Shown: positions 35,521 through 47,940, numbered from the stretch's first letter. The stretch is 64,000 nt of DNA from Prostheceraeus crozeri (GCA_907163375.1 CAJQUW010001818.1:186001-250000), one strand, 5' to 3'. Program-made: numbers and translations. The notes: generated from the letters alone by a model not told the origin.

Positions 35521-35886
35521 TAATAAGAGCTGATCATAAAAAACGGACCACCTAATTTTCGCTAAATTCAATCGATTCTCATGACTTCCAATCGTGGTCC
35601 ACAACAACGTGCCATACATCATTCGAGAGCTTGTATTCTCAGGTTTGATGAGCTATGATAGATTTGCATCCGTTATTTTGCTTGCTCAGCAGTGCTCATG
35701 ATATGAAAACCTCTCAACTTGCAAATTTCAATTTCTTAAAAAGAAGAGATGTGAGTATAATAATGAATCATGCATGGGGAGAACGAGCATTTTCTGAGCT
35801 CTCTTTTGATATACTGGTCATTCAAATCGGTGAATTAGGAAAGAATCAGTGATGTCGTGAAGTTATCACGAAATCCTGACTTTTTT

Positions 35887-36290
35887 AGCTGATCGTAAAA
35901 AACGAACCACCTATTTTTCGCTAAATTACTCAAAACAATCAAGGTAAACGATTTGCAGTTGCTGTGAGAGAAGAAGACATGACTTTGCTAATTGTTTTGT
36001 TTTGAACCTTCGTTGACCTTGCAATATGTTTGTGTACTTTTGCGGAAATGAAAACAAGATGTTGAAGAAGTTTGAACAAGATCTATTGAACTTATTTGAA
36101 TAAAACTTAAATATTTATACTCATTCCATGAATTCTGAAGAATTCATGAAATTCCATGAATTCTGTAAGTGTTTAACAAATCAATTAGCAAAGTCATGTC
36201 TTCTTCTCTCACAGTGACTGCAAATCGTTTACCTTGATTGTTTTGAGTAATTTAGCGAAAAGTAGGTGGTTCGTCTTTTTATGATCAGCT
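35887..36290. mobile_element. Fold-back MITE with ~110-bp inverted arms
   Basis: The left arm (35887-35999) and right arm (36182-36290) are near-identical inverted copies: AGCTGATCRTAAAAA, GACCACCT-type and ACTCAAAACAATCAAGG blocks, through to CATGACTTTGCTAATTG. A third copy of the outermost 45 bases lies at 35528-35573 in left-arm orientation, so an older or tandem end is present. The tip sequences resemble Tc1/mariner TIRs (AAAAACGRACCACCT), but the TA duplication is unclear. Confidence 0.7.
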
Positions 36291-36353
36291 CTGTATATGA
36301 TGTTCACTTGCTAGCATTATGATTGAAAGGAATCTTTCAGTGCTCCCCTATAG

Positions 36354-36587
36354 ATTGATTCGATGGATTGCAGCACGTTATCTGAATTGTCACAAAGTTG
36401 CAATGAAAGATTAATAGATAATTGTAGAAGAGTGCAACGACACTTGGCGCGGAACATCTGTAGATTGAATTCGACACCCTACGAAAAACGCCTTAAACTT
36501 CTGCAGCTGCTATTCCTTCAATGTCGCTGTCTCATCATGGACCTCATAGAAGTGTTCAAGACGAATGAACTGCCTCACGCCCTGTGA
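36354..36587 (+). CDS. Candidate terminal exon of an unrecognised cysteine-containing protein
   Basis: A 3' splice site (CAGTGCTCCCCTATAG) ends at 36353, and the in-frame TAG there shows the coding must start at the splice. The exon reads IDSMDCSTLSELSQSCNERL and stays open for 77 codons to TGA at 36585-36587. Six cysteines lie in a helix-rich context (SCNERLIDNC, NICRLNS, LQCRCLIMD). No signal peptide is visible in this exon. No family is recognised, and no upstream donor could be matched because the fold-back MITE lies just before it. Confidence 0.35.
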   Translation: MDSMDCSTLSELSQSCNERLIDNCRRVQRHLARNICRLNSTPYEKRLKLLQLLFLQCRCLIMDLIEVFKTNELPHAL

Positions 36588-37094
36588 TCCTAAAAAATCA
36601 TCCCGAATACTCCGAGCACGCGTGGGCATAGACTCAGAATCTGCAGACAACCGTGTAATCTCTACATTCACTTCAACTTCATCCCACAGAGAATTCTCAA
36701 TCACTGGAATTCCACAGTAAGTTGCCGATTCCTGTTCAGTGAAATTGCTGTAACTGAGGCTGTTAAATCTGTTTCAGCATCGATATCTTTTTGTATGAAA
36801 TTTTGATTTCACTCTGCCTTGGTGCTCCTTCCGCATCAACATTAACTAGTAATGGTGCCAGAAACTATTAACAATTATTATGATACGTGGTTTTGATTTA
36901 GCCAGAGACTGGATTTACCTCCGTATATTTTTCTTCGTCAAAATTGTAGTGACTCTAGTGAATCATATATTTTGTAATATCATTTATATAGCATTTGATT
37001 TCTGAACCTACTAACACGGCATTGCAATTTGAAGATCCGTTGTAGTTGTCAGGTTAAAACTTATGAAGGTGCAATCTTCTGATCAGATAATTTA

Positions 37095-38802
37095 GGGATC
37101 GCTCACAGTTGACGTCATCCAATCTTTCGATGTGTTTGATCCCCTCCCCGGGTTGTCAACCTTTTTCAACTTTGACCATCCCCTCCTCCCGTTGATTTCA
37201 ACCCTAGGTATGCCCTAGCTTATCTATTATGTATGATTCATTGCTACTATTTTCTATATTTTCGGCATGCGCTTGCTAATTTCTATTTGTTATTTTGATT
37301 CCTTTATTACTTGATTTCTGAATACCTATCATTTAGTAATTTTTTGTTGATGGAGACTGTTAATAGTCCCAATTAACAAAATATTGCTAATATATCTTGG
37401 GTATACTAATATATATATATTAATACACAGTATAATAGGTATACATAATTATGCATACCTATATATTGATAAAATATACAACCGTTTTGTAGAATGCATC
37501 TTGCAGATGTATCAGTTCAGTTGATGTATAGGAAATCTTTGAAATTTCATTCATTTTGTTGTCTACTTGCAGATTATTTGCAGGCCCATAGAAACTGGAA
37601 TGATTTACACAGATTTCAAGTAGTTTCTCAAGCATACAAATTATTTGATCTATCTTTCAGCAAGGAATTCTCAAAAATCTGCAATTAATAGGAAGTCATA
37701 TCATTGAAATTAGCCTACTATGTTATAAATGTATGTAGGGAACAATTCGACGCGCGATTATAACGGAATAAGAAAAATAATCGAAAGTTTGAAATAATTT
37801 CAATGATAAGATTTCCAAACAATTCTTTGAGGAAATAACTTATTTCAACACGTAATAAGAGGTCGTATCAGTACTTTTCCTGACTATGCGAAGTTTTATT
37901 TGACTTTGTGAAAAAGTGTAGTTTGACTCGACAAATAAACATGCAGAACTGTAGATACTATCAAAACGGATCGATGAAATCTTATGTCAAAAGGTGCAAA
38001 TGATATGGAATAAAGAAAAGCGGCTATAAAAAAACAGAAAATTGCTTTATAACAAAAACGCGAGTGAACCCTTGACTTCGGCAGCCATGTCAGTCGCAGC
38101 ATGGGCACCATTGTGTTTTGCTTGTGTGAGGGGATTTTTGCTTGTCATCTCTGGGGAGCGGGAGGGGTAGCTGTTACAGTTCCAAATCTGACGCATTCGT
38201 CGTGATCTTCACGCATTCGACTCCCTTCTTACGGTCTCTCGCTAAGAATGGAAACAAATACATTGATAGAGAGATTCATAGTATTTGAATGGAACGTCAC
38301 ACATATTGAGATTTTCTCAGGCATTTACAATTTTACATTCAAATTTTATCATGTGACTGCTTCCTGAAATAATTAGGCTACGATGGGGTCAGTATAGTCA
38401 GAATTTACATAACGAGTTATATGATTCAGCAACGACCATCCAATTTATTCACTGTGCATCTGAGCTGGTACTACAGGCTATACCATACAAATTGTATTCT
38501 TCAACGGGTGCATGATGAGTCATTGAGAATTACGATTGGACTAAATCATTCACTACCTCATTAACCGGCCTTTGCTGTAAAATTTCGAGAATTTTATTTA
38601 CATGTAGGTAGATGTGTACAAAGCTTTCGACAAGGAAGGTTATACAGAAGTCAATAAGTATGTAATGGCGAGCATTTTTGTATTTTTAGCCGAAAAATTG
38701 ATGTCAACTTTTCATTAAACCCCCACCCCCTCCCTAAATTTTGGTCAACTTTCGGGCACCCCCTCCTCCCGGTCATGGTTGATGTCAATTGTGAACGATC
38801 CC
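37095..38802. mobile_element. Non-autonomous PIF/Harbinger-like element, TTA duplication
   Basis: The left end GGGATCGCTCACAGTTGACG pairs with inverted GGGATCGTTCACAATTGAC on the right. TTA flanks both sides (37092-37094 and 38803-38805), the usual Harbinger target. C-rich runs such as CCCCTCCTCCC near both ends lie on the same strand. The 1.7 kb interior includes a TA-rich stretch with the palindrome TAGGTAT..ATACCTA at 37436-37461 and no transposase. Confidence 0.7.
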
Positions 38803-38805
38803 TTA

Positions 38806-40530
38806 GGTATGCTGACATTTAGTCCAGAAATAAACATACTTGCTACAAAAGGGAAATAGCAATTGAAAGTTCTGTCGGATTTGGTAGACCCACATCGAAG
38901 TTTCTATTAATTTTCACCTCGCTCAACTCGCCCTGTATAGTACTGGGAATTACGTGACCCAAAATTTCATTTTATTTGCTATTATACACCAGGTATGATG
39001 TTCTTCAGATTATGAAATTCTATATCTTCAATTACAGCACCGATTTTGTGAATATTGATGCTAGGACATACCTAGCGCTGAATGTTATAATGAATATCAT
39101 GTGCGGTTAATTGTTCGTTCTCTTAGAATTGATTTGAATGACTGCCCTAAAGAGGACAATTGGAGGGCTCCAGACATAAATGGATTAGCCCCATTCTGAT
39201 CCCTTTTTATAGGATCCTTTCTAAATACGCATTCCGAAGTCGGTAGGTCTAAGCCATGAAGACTGACCATGATCTGGGAACCTACTCTTGGTCCACAAAT
39301 GAGTGCTGAAATGTGGACTCCTTTTGTGACGACCACATGTTCTTTTAATAACAAATGATACGTTCGGTCATTTGTCAAGCTCGATTTATTAAGAGGTAAT
39401 TCATTAATGAGCACTTAGGAACACAGTAAGTAATAAAGCTGCAGAGAGCGGCAGTTGATGACAGCATTGTGAGAAACAGCCAAACCATCATAATGCTGGT
39501 AATGTTCAAAATTATTGCTACTAAAAGCCGTCAGTCATCAGCAGGTAGCCTACCCGCCTGACAGCTTTTCAGCACGTAAACATGAACGCTCAAACTCATA
39601 CGGACGGGGCCCCGCATAAATACGGCCGGCTTTCATGTAAATTTGGACTAAAAATACATTAGTATTTTAAAGATAAACTCATTAAGCCTAAATTTTTATT
39701 GCTTCATTAGCAGAGAATGTCTTGCGATTGACGTGACACTGGTGACGACTTGGATATGCATGCCCAGTGTTTTTATGAAGCAGTCATGTTAAGCAGAAGC
39801 AGATAAAGATGTAGTATTTTACTAGTATTGGATTTCTAGTGATTGCGGTAGATGAGATATATTTGTTTACTCAGAATTTCAAAAAAAGCGTCATGTATTT
39901 GATAGCGAAAACGTTTACAAGGACGTAATACACTAACAGTTAGACAAAGTGTATTTAAAAAATGCAGGCACACGGCCTCCAGAATGAAAGGCCTTTGGAT
40001 ACCTGTGGAATATAGACATAACACAAAATATGAATATTTTGTTAGCACATTGCTGCGAATACTTGAATACTATATTTCACCTTCGCAATGTCAGTCCCAT
40101 GATGCCCCAATAATCCTTCATCACATCGCTTGCTATTTTAAGACACACTCACACGCGATCAGAGCTCAGGATGCTATTTCGGGAACGGTAAAAGGAACGA
40201 TTCGCTAACTCACTGAGCATGATGGCAAAGCATTGAGAAATGCAGTCAGGAATTGGGGAAGAACAACATTGATTCGATATGGCAGAGGTCGGTTGAGTTC
40301 ACAGCACCGAGTACATCCAATTTAACAAGGAAAGCGAATCGTTAATTACGGAATTCTGTGGATCAACCACAGACACCAAGTAGGGAGTGGAATGACGGCG
40401 TCTAACCAGTCGTCTGAGTGTTCAGGAAAGGAAACACGGTTGTAGATACAGAGGCTGCTGCACAAAACCTGTCAAAGAAAGTTGTCGAAGATAAAATACA
40501 CATTTCCAGACAAATTGAAGACTTTGGTTC
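38806..40530. other. No gene recognised
   Basis: A 105-codon minus-strand frame at 39097-39414 (with GLDLPTSECVFRKDPIKRDQ) is the longest in this gap. It is protein-like in composition but matches no family I know and lacks clear splice sites. The remainder is non-coding and sits downstream of the ASB-like gene's poly(A) signal. Confidence 0.3.
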
Positions 40531-40532
40531 CA

Positions 40533-40538
40533 TTTATT
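40533..40538 (-). terminator. Poly(A) signal of the ASB-like gene
   Basis: AATAAA on the minus strand (TTTATT on plus), 34 bases beyond the TAA stop of the gene at 40572. Position and strand fit a short 3' UTR. Confidence 0.6.
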
Positions 40539-40571
40539 GACAACTATAATTGACGAATAAGTAGAATAACT

Positions 40572-41921
40572 TTAGCACTGACTTTCATTGAGAGGAGAAA
40601 TGTAAATATTATATCCATTGGCCAATGCCGTAAGTGGGGCGGGGAACGAACAAGTTTTAAGATGGCTGATTTGGACGTATTTAACAAATGAAGCCAGTTC
40701 ATGAGGAATCTTGAGGCTCGCTACCTTTTCTTGGAATCGAACACCACCGAGCAATTTCCGAAGGCGATTACGAGCGATAAGTTTGAGTGACAAAGGCTGT
40801 TCATTGAAAGAAACACACACACCCTGAAGAAACTTTAGCCGTGCATTGAATTCTGACCGTCTCTCTGTATAGCGCTTCGAGTAAAGCTTTCTAAGTTGGA
40901 GGTTTTCCAGATTTTCCTTGAAATCCTCTAGAGAAGGAAATGTGCAACGAAGGGAAAGAAAATTGATAAGTAGAAGGCCAGCTTGGTGGATAATAGGCGG
41001 AAGAAGGGAGTCGCCATAGGAGTCCATTTTTGGGTGACTTAGGAGACTGAGAAGGATGCCATACCAGTTATAACAGGGAGAGAGAAATTCTAGACACTCA
41101 AATTGTGAGAAGCCATGCTGAATCAGACTCTTCACTGCAGCCAACTCCGCGAATCCGGATTCGTCCGCTTCCGTGATATCAGGCACTGTGGCATTTTCAT
41201 TCGTGTAACGACAAAGATACCAGTCAAAACTATACGCCAGGCAATTTAGCACGATGACTGAATCGATGCGCTGAACGTTGACATTCTTCTCCAATAATGT
41301 GGGAAGTTGCGCGAGGTAGTAGGTCAGTGGACTGGTGACTGTGTCACTCGCATTGACACACAACATGTCTTCGCCCACGAATTCATAAATACTGCCGAAA
41401 TAGTAGTCCAAGGCGGATTGGTAGGTGTATTTTCCTCTTGTCCAAAACTTCTTGTAGGGTGTGGCCGAAGAGCGGGTGCTTGGAGAACAGAGATACGTCC
41501 AACGTCGGCACATTAGAGGTCGGTTGGGGTCGAGTCCGTATTTAGCCAGCAACGGAAGCATGTGCCACTGCTGACAATCCAACGCCCAGATAACGGGACT
41601 ACATTCCTGATAGAAGTGAAGAAATGGGTCAGAGTTTCTGTCCATCCAGCACGTGAAGTTGGGTTTTAAATGACGACGTTTGACGGATACGAGGATATGG
41701 CCTGAATCAGTAGTTAGACGACGCAAAAGGCGTTCGGTGCCGTTCAAGTCACCTTTCTGGATAACCGACGCCAGTTGTGTTTCATCATCCGCTCGGGATC
41801 CATCGCTGGTACAGAAACAGTTAAGAGTGAATCGGAATGGACTTCTCACGGTTACACGAGTCTCGTCGACCAAAGATCGGCGCTCTGAGGGCGCGTCCGA
41901 GCTGTTGCTGTTTCCGAGCAT
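40572..41921 (-). CDS. Ankyrin-repeat and SOCS-box (ASB-like) protein, intronless
   Basis: A single 449-codon frame. Residues 376-418 form a SOCS box: PLSLKLIARNRLRKLLGG corresponds to the elongin B/C-binding helix, and LKIPHELASFVKYVQI to the LPLP-type Cul5 segment, although the second Pro of that motif is absent. Ankyrin-like helices are seen at 48-80 (LASVIQKGDLNGTERLLRR) and 108-136 (SPVIWALDCQQWHMLPLLAK), with more divergent helical repeats between. ASB proteins recruit substrates to Cullin5-elongin ubiquitin ligases through the ankyrin part. The substrate cannot be inferred. The first ATG is used, and no better in-frame start or splice site was found upstream. Codon use and GC are higher than in the surrounding DNA, supporting a functional host gene. 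An upstream coding exon cannot be excluded. Confidence 0.75.
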   Translation of the reverse strand: MLGNSNSSDAPSERRSLVDETRVTVRSPFRFTLNCFCTSDGSRADDETQLASVIQKGDLNGTERLLRRLTTDSGHILVSVKRRHLKPNFTCWMDRNSDPFLHFYQECSPVIWALDCQQWHMLPLLAKYGLDPNRPLMCRRWTYLCSPSTRSSATPYKKFWTRGKYTYQSALDYYFGSIYEFVGEDMLCVNASDTVTSPLTYYLAQLPTLLEKNVNVQRIDSVIVLNCLAYSFDWYLCRYTNENATVPDITEADESGFAELAAVKSLIQHGFSQFECLEFLSPCYNWYGILLSLLSHPKMDSYGDSLLPPIIHQAGLLLINFLSLRCTFPSLEDFKENLENLQLRKLYSKRYTERRSEFNARLKFLQGVCVSFNEQPLSLKLIARNRLRKLLGGVRFQEKVASLKIPHELASFVKYVQISHLKTCSFPAPLTALANGYNIYISPLNESQC

Positions 41922-42300
41922 GGAGGACTCAATCCACTAGTGTAAAGTCATTGACGGTTACAGAGCACAGTGGATGGGAGGAGCGGAGAAGCTGGCGTTT
42001 ACTGCTGTGCGATTTCTCCTCCTTCCTCAGTACAGCCTAAAGCGGGATGCGCGCGCTACACAACTACTTGCCGAGGGAGAATCGATGGCGTATCGATCTC
42101 CTGTCTGTCGACTGAGAGAGAGAGATGCGGAGAAACATAGACATCGACGTGGCCACCGTAACCAATCAGAGCGCGGGATAAGTAGCGCCGCTTTCAGTAC
42201 AACGTCAGCACGCTTGAAACAGTGTAGCTGCTGCTGCTGCTATTGTGCTGCTGCTTCTATTCAGTAGAAAAGGCGACGACTATCAGGTCACCAGAATTGA
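41922..42300 (-). promoter_or_regulatory. Presumed promoter/5' UTR region of the ASB-like gene
   Basis: The sequence upstream of the ATG is richer in G+C and CpG than the rest of the window (for example GATGCGCGCGC near 42040 and GAGCGCGGG near 42170) and carries a GCTGCTGCTGC run at about 42227-42254. No TATA box was identified with confidence. It fits a CpG-type promoter, but the start site is not defined. Confidence 0.35.
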
Positions 42301-42984
42301 GCGCTGCTAGTGCGCGTTGGAGACGGCATTCGAAACTTAATTCCGAACTAGCAGCGACATCCGGTTGAATGTCTGAAATGAAAACGCTCTACATCAAAGC
42401 TTATCGACTTCTGATATTGTATGCGGAATCCACTCACATTCGAATTTTCTCTCCATTGATTTGCTGTTAATATAGTACTTATTGAGATTCATGCGAGTTC
42501 GGAATCACAGACGGTATCAGCTTGGCTCTCATGGTGATTTACGTGCGAGGCATTTTCGCTGATATGATGGTTACTGTAACGAATTATCAACTGGCTTCAT
42601 AATTGCTACAATATGCAGTCCGATCCATAAATCCTTACATACAGTTTTTGATTAATTATAATTGATTAATTTTTAATGGTATTCAATGAAAGTCATCATT
42701 TAGAAATATATATATGTAATAGCATTGAAGCTTTTGAATGATTGAAATATACAGCCAAGCTACTGAATCTAAAAGTTCTGATTCAAATGTGAAAAGGTTT
42801 CTTACAAATTTTCGCGGGTAGTGCTGTATTACCAAACATTGATGACAAGAAGGGAGGTTTCAAAATAGATATGGTATAAAATTCAAACATGGTGCAAAAA
42901 TATCATTATAAGTCATCAAAGGCTGATACTGGCAGAATTTTTTTTTTTGTTGTTTAATGTTGGCTTGATTTTTCTGTTATGTAC

Positions 42985-43125
42985 TTCTCTAAGTCGTAGG
43001 TTCAGTGGAGCGATGTCCTATCTTGAAATACCGCATTTCTTTTAATAAGCGGCGCCGGCTAACAAATGCGCTCTCTAATAAGCGCCGCAGTTGAGAGTTC
43101 GACATTTTAATAAACGCTGCACCTC
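42985..43125. repeat. One-ended Tigger/mariner-like terminal repeat
   Basis: CAGTGGAGCGATGTCC near 43000 is followed by several TAATAAGCGSCGC-type motifs (43041-43118). Such motifs are common as subterminal repeats of pogo-like elements. No opposite end was found, so it is a fragment if it is an element at all. Confidence 0.3.
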
Positions 43126-43129
43126 TACT

Positions 43130-46040
43130 ATCAGGAAAACCAGAAAAGAATGACAAATAGCTATAGTAGGCCTACATATCATCAATTGAGTCACAAAATA
43201 AAGACTTAGTCATGAAACGATACTAGAGTGCATAATGACTTTGCCTGGTGGTGCAGTCTGTATGATGACAGAATAAGTCACATAATAAAAGCACCACACT
43301 CAACCTTTCGTAAATAATAGTCCAGCCTGCAAGTTGTTGCCTAGTGGCGGATGTCAGAGTATGGAGAGGGACTCCTGTCTCTGGCTGTTGCTATACCGGA
43401 CCGTCGAGCACCAGGTCATGTCATCGCTCAAGTTTTGTGTGAATGTGAGCCTTGCCTTCAAGTGAACTTGGGAAGGAAACCGCAAATATCGATGTCAGTA
43501 ATTCCAAGAAATTTGTCCTATGCTGTGTTCAATCAGCGCCGACACCACCACGCCTGGTAGGCAATCAATAAAACTGTAATGCAGCAAGAAACCTGCTAGA
43601 TCAGCTTTTACTGATAATTTCCGTAAATGTTTTATACCTGTAATTGTCACTGTTATTCAATTTGGAAAAATGTAGTGTGGAAAATCGCATTTTCGTTAAA
43701 TTCTAATAAATAAATCGCTATAAATTTCTAATATTTAATCGCATCATTTGCGCAGGTGTCGCAAACCCTGGTCTGATGAAATTTCACTAGCTGACAACCC
43801 TTAAAAAATGGTGGTAGTGTAGTGTATATATATTCATAAATGGAAATCATAAATTATTCAAAGTGGACGTATACAAAATGTAAAAGCATCAAAGATTATT
43901 CATGAAGTTAATGACCTAAGGAATTAAAGAACGTTTCCGTTTCACAGTCTGACAAAAAGGAACAATATATTTGCCACTGTATTGCAGTGTTCGTGAGATC
44001 AAATGTCTCAGGACATGATCCTCATTCATTGAGATACACGCATAATACAAAATAATGAGTGATAATATTTTATTCGAAGCACTTTTTCAAACTCTTCAGC
44101 ACATCTTAGCTCCACGTTGCTTGATGAACATCTCTCGATTCTTCGTTCTGTACAATTCTTGGTTTGTCATCAGATAGGCGAGCACTGTGTTTGAATTTTA
44201 TACCATGATCTTCTGTACAATTTTCTTTCTTCTTTCCATCTATCCTTGATAATGCAGCATTACATGCGAAAGTTCGCAAGAAACTGCTTCCTTAAAACTT
44301 TTGACATGTAGATCAGAACTTTTGGATTCAGCATCTTGGCTTAATCCATGCTGCTTAAAGAAAAGTTTTATTCATTATTCAACATTGAAGCTGTTTCACT
44401 ATTTCCAAATATTCTATTGGACGTCGCTTTGTCATCTGCTATTGTAATGCTCAAAGTTGACTCTCCGAAATTCTCACTATGAAGGAAAAAGTGCCACATT
44501 ATCTAATTCTATGCGGCTGTATCATGCGTAAATAGGCTAATCATAGTGAGCAGCAAGATCGATCAATTCATGACCTCCCTCCAGCATATGCGCGTATCAG
44601 ATGATAAGATTTCTTGATCATGATATGATAAATAAATGAAGCCAGAAGATAACAGGAGTCTGTTCACTGACTTCGAAGTAGCATGTGGCGTCACTCTTTT
44701 TTGTCAGTCCATTAACCCTTCCACTTACTTATGTTTTTTCCGATCAGCTCGAAGTCGCTCCGCTCCTATCCTCTCCAACCTCACATCTACTTCGCTCCGC
44801 TCTGATACCCGATCCGCTGCACATCCCTGATTTTTATGATAAAAAGTTTGTCAAAATCAAACAACAGTTTCAGTGAGAAATTATGATGATTGAAACTGTG
44901 TTCATTTTTTGACGGAATTGTTCATGAGACGGTCATATAGCCTGCAGTTCATAATTCATTACATATGCCTTCTTCTTAAAATCAAAATCCAATCGATGTC
45001 ATGGGTACCAATCGCGTCTCACATTAGCGCACCATATAGGCTACACCATCCAAAGAAAGTCATTCCATCTTTCAATTAAGCTGCATGTATTATCCAATTA
45101 CATTCGTTATCTTATCATTTGAACAGTGGTCTGTATCTAAATATCATTCTTGAAATCGCGTTTTTTCAGATGGTTTCAGATTTTTCAGCATGGTGTGATA
45201 ATCCAATGCAAGGAGAAAATAATTGATGAATTATAATATATAAATCATAATAATAAATTAATAATTCACAAACAATTAAAATAGCCGACCTCGATTAGAT
45301 TTAATTTTTGCATCACTGACTGTCTATTGTGATGTGTTGTATGTCAAGGTCGGTGGAAAAGGAGATAACTCGTTAATTCATCACAAAATCGTCGTCAGTG
45401 ATTTCTAAACTCCCTGAAAACTTCAGTTCTGTGATCCAGGCAATCCCTGTTTTAGTCGCACGATTGAAAATAATCATTTCAAGTCTCAATGCCGATTTCA
45501 GGGAGGTTCACTAATGTTTAATTTTCAAAATGATGAGATATCAATAATATGCATAGCTATCACATTTAATTAACCTATGGGCAGTGTTCTGAGTAGGCCC
45601 TAATTGTAGTTCCATTTGCAAATCTCTCACATAATGATGATAAAAATTTCTGCAAATGAGACGCTTCATGGTTATTGAGCATTAAAATATTAATCAATTT
45701 TATTTACACATTGCAGAATTACGATATTAATATATATTATATATATTTGTGTGAAGTTCCCCAAAAATGTAATTCGCCTTCTTTATGAAATTATATCAGC
45801 ACAGTCACAGATTCAGCTTTATGGGTAGAAAGTTTCCAACCTAAGAAGTTGTACGAATGAAATTAATGCATTCTGTGGACTACTCACTGTTGTTGCACTT
45901 TCACGGTTGTTTGTCTTTATCAAATAGTTGTATCACTACATCGTGAAATCCAGATTAAGGCTCGTTCACACTGACACGATAACAATAAAATCGTCGCGAT
46001 ATTTCATTTCATGGTTGAGCTCCACTGTTTACATTGGAAA
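43130..46040. other. Mostly non-coding; one polyadenylated-transcript-like patch
   Basis: A GC-richer stretch at 43320-43575 carries a 69-codon plus-strand frame (43351-43560) followed by AATAAA at about 43569. It might be the end of a transcript, but no domain or splice site is visible. The rest to 46040 is AT-rich with no supported feature. Confidence 0.3.
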
Positions 46041-46607
46041 TGCAGTATAATCCTATTATAGGGTACATCTCTTTGGAAATGAAAAAATGTCCGTTATATC
46101 CGATGTACGTTATATCAAAGGTAAGACATTTTACCCTTTATAAGCATCCCTTTATCTAATCGCTTTTCATATTTTCTGACTAAAGCAAGTTATTTGGTGT
46201 TATGACAGATAATTATGATTAGAAAATGTATGTTGATTGCATGCAAATATCAATTACAACTCACTTGCATTGAATTTTGAAACTGCTGGTGCTATAGGCC
46301 TAATGTATCTATACTTGCTTTGCATGTAGCCTATACTGCAATCAGAGTAGTTTGACGAAGGTAGTCATAGGAGTTTGCTTTCTTAGTGGTAAATTATGTA
46401 GGCCTACATGATTGTCTACGGCTGACTTTCCTATTGTGAAAATAGGGAGTTTCTCAAATCCATCCATGCTTGTGCCAACCATGTGGGTCAAAAGTTGCTT
46501 GCTATATTTCGCTCCATGACATGGATCACCCTTGTAAATGAAGGTTTTACTTGGATGTAATTGATAGAAAAGGACAGTCTCACTGCGTTAAATATAATGG
46601 CTCACAG

Positions 46608-47940
46608 TCAGCCAGAATCGCAGGCGGTTTTTTTCTTCCAGTCATCTACGGCAGATTGTGTTGCACCGCTAGCTTCTCCACTGACGATACGAAAGGTAAT
46701 AATTATGTCAGACTTTAAATCTGTCCAACCACTTAGTGATGAAAATTTTCCGGAAAAGTTTGAATCAAAATTTTCTATGGAAAATATTAGAAAATTTTGA
46801 AAGTTTTGACTTTTTGTGATAGGCCCTATAATTTGACCGCTTCCACAGCCGAGGCATGGACACATAAATGGAGTTGTTCTAAAACTCTTGATTTCATCAT
46901 ATTATTTCGATTAAAATGATCGTAGCAATACGACTCCCGTCCGCGGATTTTGAGCATTCCTTCACCACCATGGCTTGTGGTAATTAGTTAGCATTTTTAA
47001 TTATCACAGACAAAGTTTGGGATAACGGGACTTTTTTCCTTTACATTGGGTGTATAATATCATGCAATGTGAAAGATCTGGAGCAAAAATAATTAATGCA
47101 CTTGATTTGTGAGCTTGCTTATATCTTGAAAGTTAGGCTTAATTATGCAACCTTGATTATAATGATACAAATTCTCCATGTGTTGATGAACATGTGAAGC
47201 ATAAGCACACAGTCCACCACAGCATTATACATAAGCGACCATATTGGAAGATGTATAGAGACTGTAAACTCGTGAGATATTTGGAAACTAAAAATATCTG
47301 TGATGAATAGAAGAATATCTATGACAGTTTCTAACTTCTGGCGCATTGTCCGATCTTCGATGAGGACATAATTCTGCACATCTTCCATTTCCAGCTCAGA
47401 TGGTTCAGATAGTTCCAAATCGATTTCAGACATTTCCAGATAAATTGGAGATTCTCCAGTTGAATTTAAGATCCTTTCAAAGTTGGGTTTCTGACAGATA
47501 TCTGAAATTCAATTAGAGAAATCTGAAATCCATCTATAATGTCTGAAATTCATTTGGAAAAATCTGAAATAGACATGGAAAGGGCGCAGTTGGTTCCAAA
47601 AGGTTGTTAATATGCATGTTAACATGCAGGGATGATAGAGAAGTTTTCGGTCTTTGTTACATAGTCTTTTCAAGCGACTACAACAAGTCTCAAAAACAAA
47701 GGAAAAAACGTCTATCACCGAAAAACAAATTTTAAAACTCCATTGGAAAATTTTGAAAAAATTGGAAAATTTTCCATTTGCATCATACCCATCACTATAG
47801 TCAGTTTCTCCAAGTCGCTGGGCGAATTGGTTGGCATTCACTTTGAGCAACGCTCCCGTCACAGGTGCTCTGCAATTATCTTGCTTGAGCAAGCCATATC
47901 ATCAACGTCTCCACAATATCTTCGCATTCTCTTCCTCTTG
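46608..47940 (-). pseudogene. Tigger transposase DNA-binding domain, split by an insertion
   Basis: Minus-strand remnants, in order: EDIVETLMIWLAQAR near 47920; after a frameshift, APVTGALLKVNANQFAQRLG and ETDY up to 47798; then, beyond the insert, SGWTDLKSDIIITFRIVSGE and ATQSAVDDWKK at 46650-46733. Joined in this order they follow the CENP-B-type helix-turn-helix of Tigger proteins (ALLKEKA..FA..LG...F.AS.GWL..FK.RH). The DDE domain is not recognisable further left, so it has decayed or been lost. Confidence 0.7.
46734..47797. mobile_element. hAT-like element inserted in the Tigger transposase
   Basis: Both ends begin TAGTGATG in inverted orientation and have GGAAAATTTTCC palindromes just inside (46746-46760 and 47762-47773). 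It interrupts the Tigger coding frame between ETDY and SGW, which fixes both borders to within a few bases. The flanking 8-mers (caaccact and tagtcagt) do not match, so the duplication is lost or the exact borders differ. Minus-strand frames within it are repetitive and not transposase-like. Confidence 0.5.

Noticed and set aside
41307-42267. Plus-strand open frames opposite and upstream of the ASB-like gene
   Set aside because: They are shadows of the GC-richer gene and its promoter, with no domain and overlapping one another.
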